Assembly (NCBI GenBank): GCA_027886175.1
Contig: JAJNNQ010000139.1
Location: 186,001-250,000, forward strand
Direction of reading: 5' to 3'
DNA length: 64,000 bases
Source of the DNA: Phylloscopus collybita
Lineage: Eukaryota; Chordata; Aves; Passeriformes; Phylloscopidae
Shown here: one piece after another, positions 12,491 through 22,689 of the stretch
How positions within the stretch are numbered: position 1 is the stretch's first letter
How the letters are laid out: the number at the start of each line of letters is the position of its first letter
Translations under genes and position numbers: made by a program
Notes under the pieces: model-generated
Told to the model about the DNA's origin: nothing
Databases searched by the model: none
What the model saw: only the letters and a program-made list of their open reading frames with translations

Positions 12491-15169
12491 AAACGGTGGT
12501 CCTTTTCCATGGGAAACCGAAGTCTCTACCCCACGTTCCTGATATTAGTATGTAAGAGGCGTTTGGAAGTACAAGGGCAGAAAAACTTCAATCTGGTGGT
12601 AGATTGCACCTGGGAGATATCCTCATTTTTATGGAATTTCAGTGGTATTAAAGTAGGCAGAAATCCAGCGGCAGGCAGACTGCTTTACACACGAACGCTG
12701 GCCCATATCCATGGGAAACCAAAGTGGCCACTCCAGGCTCCTCATGTCAGTTTATAGAAGGCCTTTGGAAATACAAGGGCAGAAAAACTTATATCTGGCG
12801 GTAGACTGCACCCGGGAGATGTCTTCATTTGTATGGAATTTCAGTGGAATTTTCGTAGGTAGAAGCCCAATGGCCGACAGACATTATTAGACACGAACGG
12901 TGGCCCATTTCCATGAGAAACCAAAGTCTCCACCCCAGGTTCCTGATGTCAGTTTTTAGGAGGACTTTGGCACTAGAAGGGCAAACAAACTTCCAACTGG
13001 TGGGAGATTCCATCTGGGAAATACCCTCATTTGTGAGGAATTTCAGTAGGCATAACTCCAGTGGCAGGCAGACAGCATTAGACACGAACAGTGGCCCTTT
13101 TCCATGGGAAACCAAAATCTCCACCCCATGATGCTGATGTCACTTTGTAGGAGGCGTTTTCCAATATAAGGGCAGAGAAACTTCCATCTGGTTGTAGATT
13201 GCACCTGGGAGATATCCTCATTTCTATGGAGTTTTAGTGGAATTTTAGTAGGAAGAAGCACAGTGGCAGGCAGACAGCATTAGACACGAACAATGGCCCA
13301 TTTTTATGGGAAACCAAAGTCTCCACCCCACGTTCCTGATGTCCATTTCTAGGAGGCCTTTGACACTACAAAGGTAGACAAACTTCCGTCTTGTGGTTGA
13401 TTGCATCGTTGAGATATCCTCATTTGTATGGAACTTCAGCAGGTAGAAGCCCAGTGGCAGGCAGACAGCATTAGACACGAACGGTGGCCCTTTTCCATGG
13501 GAAAACAAAGTCTCCAACCCAGGCTCCTGATGTCAGTTTGTAGGAGGCCTTTGGCATAAAAAGGGCAGACAAACTTCCATCTGGTGGGAAATTGCATTTG
13601 GGAGATATCCTCATTTGTAGGGAATTTTGGTAGGCTTCTGCCCACTGGCAGGCAGACAGCATTAGACACGAACAGTGGCCCCTTTCCATGGAAAAACAAA
13701 TTATCCATCCTATGTTCCTGATGTCAGTTTTTAGGAGGCTTTTGGCACTGCAAGGGCTGACAAACTTCCACCTGGTGGTAGATTGCACCTGGGAGATATC
13801 CTCATTTTTATGGAATTTTAGTGGTATTTTAGTACTCAGAAGCCCAATGGCAGACAGACAGCATTAAACATGAATGGTGGGCCTTTTCTATAGGAAACCA
13901 AAGTCTCCAGGTGAGGTTCCGAATGTCAGTTTGAAGGAGGCCTTTGGCACTGCAAGAGCAGACAAATTTCCATCTGGTGGGAAATTGCGTCTGGGAGATA
14001 TCCTCATTTGTATGTAATTTCAGTAGTCATAAGTCAGTGGCAAGGAGACAGCATTAAACACCAAGGGTGGCCCTTTTCCATGGGAAACCAAAGTGTCCTC
14101 TCCAGGTTCCTGATGTCAGTTTGTAGGAGGCCGTTGCATTACAAGGGCAGACAAACTTTCAACTGGTGGTAGACTCCATCTGGGAGATATCCTCATTTTT
14201 ATGGAATTTTACTAGGCATACGCCCAGTGGCAGGCACATAGCATTAGAGAAAAAGGGTGGCCCATTTCCATGGGAAAACAAAGTCTCCACCGCAGGTTCC
14301 TGATGTCAATTTTTAGGAGGCCTTTGGCACTTCAAGGGCAGACAAACTTCCACCTGGAGGTAGATTGCACCTGGGACTTATCAGCATTTGTATGGAACTG
14401 CAGCAGTCATAACCACAGTGCCAGGCAGACAGCATTAGACACGAACGGTGGCCCTTTTCCATGGGAAACCAAAGTCTACGCCCCAGGTTCCTGATGTTAA
14501 TTTGTAGGAAGCCTTTAACACTACAAGGGCAGACAAACTTCCATCTGGTGGTAGATTGCACCGGGGAGGTATCCTCATTTGTATGGAATTTTAGTGGAAT
14601 TTTAGTAGGCATAAGCCCAGTATCTGGCAGACAGCATTACACACGAACAGTGGCCCTTTTCCATGGGAAACCAAAATCTCCACCCCATGTTGCTGATGTC
14701 ACTTTGTAGGAGGCATTTTCCAATATAAGGGCAGAGAAACTTCCATCTGGTTGTCGATTGCACCTGGGAGATATCCTCATTTCTATTGAATTTTAGTGGA
14801 ATTTTAGTAGGAAGAAACCCCGTGGGAGGCAGACAGCATTAGACAAGAAAAATGGCCCATTTGATGGAAAACCAAAGTCTCCACCCCTCGTTCCTGATGT
14901 CCGTTTCTAGGAGGCCTTTGGCACTACAAGGGCAGACAAACTTCCGTCTGGTGGTTGATTGCATCGTTGAGATATCCTCATTTTTATGGAATTTCATCAG
15001 GTAGAAGCCCAGTGGCAGGCAGACAGCATTAGAGAGGAACGGTGGCCCTTTTCCATGGGAAAACAAAGTCTCCAACCAGGCTCCTGATGTCAGTTTTTAG
15101 TAGGCCTTTGGCATTAAAAGGGCAGACAAACTTCCATCTGGTGGGAAATTTTGTTTAGGGAGATATCCT
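12491..15169 (+). repeat. Satellite block upstream of the HOR array, second copy of 1-3,029
   Basis: This repeats the order of variants found at 1-3,029 and leads directly into HOR copy 1 at 15,170. Inverted partners lie at 50,200-53,050 (coordinate sums 65,554 and 65,362), and again, with about 1.56 kb missing, at about 46,470-47,590. The duplication shows a periodicity of about 12 kb above the 6.2-kb HOR. Confidence 0.75.
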
Positions 15170-17429
15170 CATTTGTATGTAATTTCAGTAGTCATAAGCC
15201 CAGTGGCAAGGAGACAGCATTAAACAACAAGGGTGCCCCTTTTCCATGGGAAACCAAAGCCTCCTTTCCAGAATCCTGATGTCAGTTTGTAGGAGGCCTT
15301 TGGCATTACAAGGGCAGACAAACTTTCATCTGGTGGTAGACTCTATCTGGGAGACATCCTCATTTGTACGGGATTTTACTAGGCATAATCCCAGTGGCAG
15401 TCACATAGCATTAGACACAAACGGTGGCCCATTTCCATGGGAAAACAAAGTCTCCACCCCACGTTCCTGATGTCAATTTGTAGAAGGCGTTTGGAACTAC
15501 AAGGGCAGAAAAACTTCCATCTGGTGGTAGATTGCACCTGGGAGATATCCTCATTTCTCTGGAATTTTATTGGAATTTTATTAAGAAGATCCCCAGTGGC
15601 AGGCAGACAGCTTTAGACACGAACGGTGGCCCATTTTTATGGGAAACCAAAGTCTCCACCCCACGTTCCTGATGTCCGTTACTAGGAGGCCTTCGGCAGT
15701 ACAAGGGTAGACAAACTTCCACCTGGTGGTTGATTGCTCCTGGGAGATATCCTCATTTGTATGGACCTTTAGCAGTCATAAACACAGTGCCAGGCAGACA
15801 GCATTAGACAGGAACGGTGGTCCTTTTCCTAGGGAAACCAAAGTCTCCACACCACGTTCCCGATGTCAGGTTTTAGTAGGCCATTGACAGTACAAGGGCA
15901 GAAAAACTTCCGTCTGGTGGTTGATTGCATCGGGAAGATATCCACATTTGTATGGAATTTCAGCAGATAGAAGCCCAGTGGCAGGCAGACAGCATTAGAC
16001 ACGAACGGTGGCCCTTTTCCATGGGAAAACAAAGTCTCCAACCCAGGCTCCTGCTGTCAGTTTGTAGGAGGCCTTTGGCACTCCAAGGGCAGACAAACCT
16101 CCATCTCGTGGTGGATCGCACCTCGTAGATGTCGTTATTTGTATGGAATTTTAGTGGTATTTTAGTACTCAGAAGCCCAGTTGCAGACAGAGAGCATTAA
16201 ACATGAACGGTGGGCCTTTTCCATAGGAAACCAAAGTCTCCACGCCAGGTTCCGAATGTCAGTATAAAGGAGGCCTTTGGCACTGCAAGAGCAGACAAAC
16301 TTCCATCTGGTGGCATATTGCATCTGGGAGATATCCTCATTTGTATGGAACTTCAGCAGTCATAACCACAGTGCCAGGCAGACAGCATTAGACAGGAACG
16401 GTGGTCCTTTTCCATGGGAAACCAAAGTCTCCACCATAGGTTTCTGATGGCAGTTTGTAGGAGGCCTTTGGAAACATAAGGGCAGAGAAACTTCCATCTG
16501 GTGTTAGTTTGCACCTGGGAGATATTCGCATTTGTATGGAATTTTAGTGGAATTTTAGTAGGCAGAATCCCAGCGGCAGGCAGACAGAATTAGACATGAA
16601 TAGTGGCCCATTTCCATGGGAAACCAAAGTCTCCACCCCAGGTTCCTGATGTCATTTTCTAGGAGGCCTCTGGCACTACAAGACGAGACAAACTTCCAAC
16701 TGGTGGCATATTGCATCTGGGAGATATCCTCATTTGTATGTAATTTTAGTAGGCATAAGCCCAGTGGCAGGCAGACAGCATTAGACAGGAACCGTGGCCC
16801 TTTGCCATGGGAAACCAAAGTCTCCACCCCAGCTTCTTGATGTCAATTTGTAGGAAGCCTTTTGCCCTACAGGGGGAGACAAACTTCCATTTGGTGGTAG
16901 ATTGCACGTGAGAGACATCTTCAATGGTATAGAATTTTATTGGAATTTTAATAGGCAGAAGCCTTGTGGCAGGCAAACATCATTAGACACGAACGCTGTC
17001 CCATTTCCATGGGAAACCAAAGTCTCCACTCCAGGTTCCTGATGTCAGTTTTTAGGAGGCCATTGGCGCTACACTGGCAGACAAATTTCCATCTGGCGGT
17101 AAATTGCACCTCGGAGATGTCCTCATTTGTACGGAATTTTAGTGGTATTTTAGTACTCAGAAGCCCAGTGGCAGACAGACAGCATTAAACATAAACGGTG
17201 GGCCTTTTCCATAGGAAACCGAAGTCTCCAGGCCAGGTTCCGAATGTCAGTTTGAAGGAGGCCTTTGGCACTGCAAGAGCAGACAAACCTCATCTGGTGG
17301 CATATTGCATCTGGGAGATATCCTCATTTGTATTTAATTTTAGTAGCCATAATCCCAGTGGCAAGCAGACAGCATTAGACACGAACGGTGGCCCTTTTCC
17401 ATGGGAAACCAAAGTCTCAACCCCAGGTT

Positions 17430-17640
17430 CCTGATGTCAGTTTGAAGGAGGCCTTTGGCAGTACAAAGGCAGACCACGTTCCGTCTGGTGGTTTATTGCA
17501 TCGAGGAGATATCCTCATTCCCATGGAATTTCAACTGGCAGAAGCCCAGTGGCAAGTAGACAGCATTAAACAACAACGGTGGCCCTTTTCCATGGGAAAC
17601 CAAAGTCTCAACCCCAGGTTCCTGATGTCAGTTTGAAGGA
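17430..17640 (+). repeat. Extra tandem monomer private to HOR copy 1
   Basis: The TCAACCCCAGGTTCCTGATG monomer with the rare CAGACCACGTTCCGTCTGG segment appears twice in succession here (at about 17,410 and about 17,600). It appears only once at the matching place in copies 2, 3 and 4 (for example about 23,835). The two differ by a few bases, such as GTTTATTGC versus GTTGATTGC. This fits unequal exchange by exactly one monomer. Confidence 0.8.
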
Positions 17641-19556
17641 GGCTTTTGGCAGTACAAAGGCAGACCACGTTCCGTCTGGTGGTTGATTGCATCGTGGAGA
17701 TATCCTCATTTCTATGGAATTTCAACAGGCAGAAGCTCAGTGGCAGGCAGACAGCATTAGACACGAACAGTGGAACTTTTCCATTGGAAACCAAAGTCTC
17801 CACCTCACGTTCCTGATGTCAGTTTGTAGGAGGCCTTTGGAACTACAAGGGCAGACAAACTTCCGTCAGGTGGTAGATTGCACCTGGGAGATATCCTCAT
17901 TTGTAGAGAATTTTATTGGAATTCTAGTAGGCATAAGCCAAGTGGCTGGCAGAGAGCATTAGACACAAACGGTGGCCCATTTCCTTGGGAAACCAAAGTC
18001 TCCATCTCACGTTCCTGATGTCAGTTTGTAGGAGGCCTTTGGTACTACAAGGGCAGACATACTTCTATCTTGTGGTTGATTGCATCGCAGAGATATCCTC
18101 ATTTTTATGGAACTTCAGCAGTCATAACCACTGTACCAGGCAGACAGCATTAGACAGGAACAGTGGTCTTTTTCCATGGGAAACCAAAGTCTCCACACTA
18201 CGTTCCCGATATCAGGTTTTAGGAGGTCTTTTGCAGTACATGGGAAGACAAACTTCCGTCTGTTGGTTTATTTCATCGGGGAGATATCCTCATTTGTATG
18301 GAATTTCAGCAGGCAGAAGCCCAGTGGCAGGCAGAGAGCATTAGACACAAACGGTGGCCCTTTTCCATGGGAAACCGAAGTCTCCAACCCAGGCTTCTGA
18401 TGTCGGTTTTCAGGAGGCCTTTGGCATTAAAAGTGTAGACAAACATCCATCTGGTGGGAAATTGCATTTGGGAGATATCCTCATACGTATGGAATTTTAG
18501 TAGGCATATACCCACTGGCAGGCAGCAGCATTAGACATGAACAATGGGCCTTTTCCATGGAAAAACAAATTATCCATCCTCACGTTCCTGATGTCATGTT
18601 TTAGGAGGCCTTTGGCACTACAAGAGCAGACAAACTTCCACGTGGTGGTAGATTGCACCTGAGAGATATTCTCATTTGTAAAGAATTTTAGACGAATTTT
18701 AGTACGCAGATTCCAAGCGGCAGGCAGACAGAATTAGACATGAATAGTGGCCCTTTTCCAGGGGAAATGAAAATCTGCAGGCCAGGTTCCTGATGTCAGT
18801 TTTTAGGAGGCCTTTTGCACTACAAGAACAGACAAACTTCCAACTGGTGGCATATTGCATCTTGGAGATATCCTCATTTGTATGTAATTTCTGTAGCCAT
18901 AAGCCCAGTGGCCGGCAGACAGCATTAGACACGAACGGTGGCCCTTTTCCATGGGAAACCGAATTCTCCACTCCAGGCTCCTGATGTCTATTTGTAGGAG
19001 GCCTTTGGCACTACAGGGGCAGACAAACTTCCGTCAGGTGGTTGATTGCATTGGAGAGATTTCCCAATTTCTTTGGAATTTCAGCAGGCAGAAGCCCAGT
19101 GGCAGGCAGACAGCATTAGACATGAACGCTGGCCCTTTTCCATGGGAAAACAAAGTCTCCACCCCTGATTCCTGATGTCAGTTTTTTAGGAGGGCTTTGG
19201 TACTACAAGGGCAGAGAATCTTCTATCTGGTTGTAGATTGCACCTGGGAGATATCCTCATTTCTATGGAATTTTAGTGGAATTTTAATAGGAAGAAGCCC
19301 AGTGGCAAGCAGACAGCATTACACACGAACGGTGGCCCATTTGTATGGGAAACCAAAGTGGCCACTCCCGGTTCCTGATGTCAGTTTTTAGGAGGCCTTT
19401 GCCACTACAAGGGCAGGCAAACTTCCATCTGGTGGTAAATTGCATCTGCGAGATATGCTCATTTGTATGGAGATTTAGCAGGCATATGCCCAGTGGCAGG
19501 CACACAGCATTAGGCATGATCAGTGCCCTATTCCACGGGAAACCAAATTATACATC

Positions 19557-19562
19557 CTACGT
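19557..19562 (+). repeat. Target site duplication, 5' copy (LTR copy 1)
   Basis: CTACGT precedes the LTR start TGTGG and is repeated exactly at 19,931-19,936 after the LTR end CAACA. A 6-bp duplication is typical of class II (betaretrovirus-like) vertebrate endogenous elements. Confidence 0.93.
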
Positions 19563-19655
19563 TGTGGAGAGAATGTGAATTGGAAGGGACAGACTGCGTT
19601 TGCGGAAGACGAATCGGGTTGTAACGCGAAGCAGGGCCAGGCACATCCCTCTCCA

Positions 19656-19679
19656 GAGATAACCTTTATCTCAAGGTCA
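19656..19679 (+). promoter_or_regulatory. LTR copy 1: palindromic GATA pair overlapping an NR5A/ERR-type site
   Basis: GAGATAA (19,656-19,662) and TTATCTC (19,666-19,672) form a perfect 7-bp inverted repeat with a 3-bp spacer; each half contains a GATA-type core (AGATAA). Directly overlapping is TCAAGGTCA (19,671-19,679), which matches the extended nuclear receptor half-site used by NR5A and ERR proteins. The motif match is seen; binding and activity are inference. Confidence 0.5.
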
Positions 19680-19749
19680 CAGACCCCTCTCTCTTTCCTT
19701 GCATACCAGTACTTTTCCACTACCCTTAAGAAACTAGTAAGACCCCCTA

Positions 19750-19756
19750 TGACGTA
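19750..19756 (+). promoter_or_regulatory. LTR copy 1: CRE-like motif
   Basis: TGACGTA resembles a cAMP response element (TGACGTCA) with a changed end. It lies about 40 bp before the polyadenylation signal, where an LTR core promoter would be expected. I see no convincing TATA box. Confidence 0.3.
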
Positions 19757-19794
19757 GCGAAACCCAGAAGGTACTTCAACCCTGTGTTTTAGAT

Positions 19795-19800
19795 AATAAA
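19795..19800 (+). terminator. LTR copy 1: polyadenylation signal AATAAA
   Basis: A canonical AATAAA lies 130 bp before the LTR end, followed about 25 bp downstream by TTGGTGTT, which could serve as the GT-rich element. It fixes the LTR as + strand, the same direction as the host monomers. Confidence 0.7.
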
Positions 19801-19834
19801 CGCTTTTGACCAAACACATCACATTGGTGTTAAC

Positions 19835-19841
19835 TGAGTCA
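19835..19841 (+). promoter_or_regulatory. LTR copy 1: AP-1-like motif
   Basis: TGAGTCA is the consensus AP-1 heptamer. It is downstream of the polyadenylation signal, in the part equivalent to U5, so a promoter role is uncertain. Confidence 0.3.
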
Positions 19842-19930
19842 TTTGCCCGAACCCCACGCTCGCAGCTCGTGGTGGTCGTGTCTTCAATTAAACCCAGGCC
19901 ACCAAGGCGATGGCTGAATAAGCCGCAACA

Positions 19931-19936
19931 CTACGT
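19931..19936 (+). repeat. Target site duplication, 3' copy (LTR copy 1)
   Basis: This is an exact CTACGT repeat of 19,557-19,562. It is followed by TTAAGAAG, a variant of the usual TTCAGATG or TTCCTGATG. The variant is also present at the empty site in the inverted arm. Confidence 0.93.
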
Positions 19937-21320
19937 TTAAGAAGAGAGTTTATAGGAGCCCTTTGGCACTACAAGGGCAGAGAAACTTCAAACCGGGAGT
20001 AGATTGCACCTGCGAGATATTCTCAATTTTATAGAATTTTAGAGGAATTTCAGTCCGCCGAATCCCACCGGCAGGCACACAGAATTAGACATGAATAGCG
20101 ACCTTTTCCGGGGGAAACCAAAGTCTCCAGGCCAGGTTCCTGATGTCAGCTTTTAGGAGGCCTTTTGCACTACAAGAACAGACAACCTTCCGACTGGTGG
20201 CATATTGCATCTTGGAGATATCCTCATTTGTATGGAATTATAGTGGAATTAAAGTAGGCAGAAGCCCAGTGGCAAGTAGACAGCATTAAACACCAACGGT
20301 GGCCGATTTCCATGGGAAACCAAAGTCTCCACCCCACGTTCATGATGTCCGTTTCTAGGAGGCCTTTGGAACTACAAGAGCAGACAAACTTCCAACTGGT
20401 GGCATATTGCATCTGGGAGATATCCTCATTTGTATGTAATTTCTGTAGCCATAAGCCCAGTGGCCGGCAGACAGCATTAGACACGAATGGTGGCCCTTTG
20501 CCATGGGAAAACAAAGTCTCCACCCCTGGTTCCTGATGTCAGTTTTTTAGGAGGGCTTTGGTACTACAAGGGCAAAGAATCTTCCATCTGGTTGTGGATT
20601 GCACCTAGGAGATATCCTCATTTCTATGGAATTTTAGTGGAATTTTAATAGGAAGAAACCCAGTGGCAAGCAGACAGCATTACACACGAACGGTGGCCCA
20701 TTTTCATGGGAAACCAAAGTCGCCACTCCCGGTTCCTGATGTCAGTTTTTAGGAGGTTTTTGCCACTACAAGGGCAGGCAAACTTCCATCTAGTGGTAAA
20801 TTGCATCTGCGAGATATCCTCATTTGTATGGAATTTTAGCAGGCATACGCCCAGTGGCAGGCACACAGCATTTGGCATGAACAGTGGCCCTTTTCCATGG
20901 GAAACCAAATTATCCATCCTATGTTTCAGATGTCAGTTTATAGGAGCCCTTTGGCACTACAATGGCAGAGAAACTTCAAACTGGGGGAGGATTGCAACTG
21001 CGAAATATTCCCATTTGTATAGAATTTTAGAGGAATTTTAGTACGCAGAATCCCAGCTGCAGGCACACAGAATTAGACATGAATAGTGGCCCTTTTCCAG
21101 GGGAAACCAAAGTCTCCACCCCACGTTCCTGATGTCAGTTTTTACGAGGACTTTGGCACTATAAGGGCAGACATACTTCCAACTGGTGGTAGATTCCATC
21201 AGGGAGATATCCTCATTTGTATGTAATTTCAGTAGTCATAAGCCCAGTGGCAAGGAGACAGCATTAAACAACAAGGGTGCCCCTTTTCCATGGGAAACCA
21301 AAGCCTCCTTTCCACAATCC

Positions 21321-21511
21321 TGATGTCAGTTTGTAGGAGGCCTTTGGCATTACAAGGGCAGAAAAACTTTCATCTGGTGGTAGACTCTATCTGGGAGATA
21401 TCCTCATTTGTACGGGATTTTACTAGGCATAATCCCAGTGGCAGTCACATAGCATTAGACACAAACGGTGGCCCATTTCCATGGGAAAACAAAGTCTCCA
21501 CCCCACGATCC
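21321..21511 (+). repeat. Representative type A monomer (191 bp)
   Basis: This is monomer 1 of HOR copy 2, counted from TGATG to the next equivalent TGATG. It shows the short form, in which the segment after GATATCCTCATTTG holds only one GGAATTTT-like block before the CCCAGTGGCAG region. Eighteen of the 30 monomers of the HOR are this class (190-192 bp). The unit contains the six-base palindromes AGGCCT, GATATC and CCATGG, which recur in most monomers. Confidence 0.9.
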
Positions 21512-22487
21512 TGATGTCAATTTGTAGAAGGCGTTTGGAACTACAAGGGCAGAAAAACTTCCATCTGGTGGTAGATTGCACCTGGGAGATACCCTCATTT
21601 CTCTGGAATTTATTGGAATTTTATTAAGAAGATCCCCAGTGGCAGGCAGACAGCTTTAGACACGAACGGTGGCCCATTTTTATGGGAAACCAAAGTCTCC
21701 ACCCCACGTTCCTGATGTCCGTTACTAGGAGGCCTTCGGCAGTACAAGGGTAGACAAACTTCAACCTGGTGGTAGATTGCTCCTGGGAGATATCCTCATT
21801 TGTATGGACCTTCAGCAGTCATAACCACAGTGCCAGGCAGACAGCATTAGACAGGAACGGTGGTCCTTTTCCTAGGGAAACCAAAGTCTCCACACCACGT
21901 TCCCGATGTCAGGTTTTAGTAGGCCATTGACAGTACAAGGGCAGAAAAACTTCCGTCTGGTGGTTGATTGCATCGGGAAGATATCCTCATTTGTATGGAA
22001 TTTCAGCAGATAGAAGCCCAGTGGCAGGCAGACAGCATTAGACACGAACGGTGGCCCTTTTCCATGGGAAAACAAAGTCTCCAACCCAGGCTCCTGATGT
22101 CAGTTTGTAGGAGGCCTTTGGCACTTCAAGGGCAGACAAACCTCCATCTCGTGGTGGATCGCACCTCGTAGATGTCCTTATTTGTATGGAATTTTAGTGG
22201 TATTTTAGTACTCAGAAGCCCAGTTGCAGACAGAGAGCATTAAACATGAACGGTGGGCCTTTTCCATAGGAAACCAAAGTCTCCACGCCAGGTTCCGAAT
22301 GTCAGTATAAAGGAGGCCTTTGGCACTGCAAGAGCAGACAAACTTCCATCTGGTGGCATATTGCATCTGGGAGATATCCTCATTTGTATGGAACTTCAGC
22401 AGTCATAACCACAGTGCCAGGCAGACAGCATTAGACAGGAACGGTGGTCCTTTTCCATGGGAAACCAAAGTCTCCACCCTAGGTTTC

Positions 22488-22689
22488 TGATGGCAGTTTG
22501 TAGGAGGCCTTTGGAAACATAAGGGCAGAGAAACTTCCATCTGGTGTTAGTTTGCACCTGGGAGATATTCGCATTTGCATGGAATTTTAGTGGAATTTTA
22601 GTAGGCAGAATCCCAGCGGCAGGCAGACAGAATTAGACATGAATAGTGGCCCATTTCCATGGGAAACCAAAGTCTCCACCCCAGGTTCC
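22488..22689 (+). repeat. Representative type B monomer (202 bp)
   Basis: This is monomer 7 of HOR copy 2. It is 11 bp longer than type A because the 11-mer GGAATTTTAGT occurs twice in tandem just before the GTAGGCAGAA segment. Twelve of 30 monomers in the HOR are this class (201-203 bp). Outside the duplication the two classes share all conserved blocks, so one arose from the other by an 11-bp slip or deletion. Confidence 0.9.

Larger units (their letters stand above)
19563..19930 (+). mobile_element. Solo LTR in HOR copy 1 (class II ERV-like, 368 bp)
   Basis: A 368-bp non-satellite insert begins TGTGG, ends CAACA and is flanked by perfect CTACGT duplications, so both ends are defined by sequence. 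It has a polyadenylation signal AATAAA on the + strand, which sets its orientation. No internal retroviral region, primer binding site or coding sequence is present, so this is a solo LTR left by recombination between the two LTRs of a provirus. It keeps 16 CpG dinucleotides, which suggests limited decay. The class assignment rests on the 6-bp duplication and TG...CA ends only; I cannot name the family. The longest frames within it are antisense and non-coding in appearance. Confidence 0.9.
4872..20320 (+). repeat. Large inverted repeat, left arm
   Basis: Runs of shared private variants pair this arm with 43,645-64,000 in opposite orientation. Paired positions add to 68,871 (left 4,872-6,270), 68,679 (6,364-8,340), 67,114 (8,330-10,520), 65,160 (10,530-12,100), 65,554 and 65,362 (12,500-16,500), 63,593 (17,870-19,556) and 63,967 after the LTR. 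The constant sums within blocks show true collinearity rather than the general monomer similarity. The outer end lies beyond the window because position 4,872 pairs with 64,000. Confidence 0.8.
15170..21213 (+). repeat. Higher-order repeat copy 1 (29 monomers plus LTR, 6,044 bp)
   Basis: This is collinear with copies 2-4 at an offset of 6,043-6,044 from 15,170 to about 17,050 and 6,234 from about 17,690 onward. Between these the offset jumps to 6,424, meaning two monomers (about 381 bp) are missing near 17,060. It then falls by 190, meaning one monomer is gained between about 17,430 and 17,620. The net is 29 rather than 30 monomers. Copy 1 also has more private point variants than copies 2-4, as expected for the edge of an array. 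The LTR is at 19,563-19,930. Confidence 0.9.

Noticed and set aside
19563..19930. Full provirus or coding retroviral remnant
   Set aside because: Only 368 bp lie between the two target duplications, so no internal region is present; it is a solo LTR.
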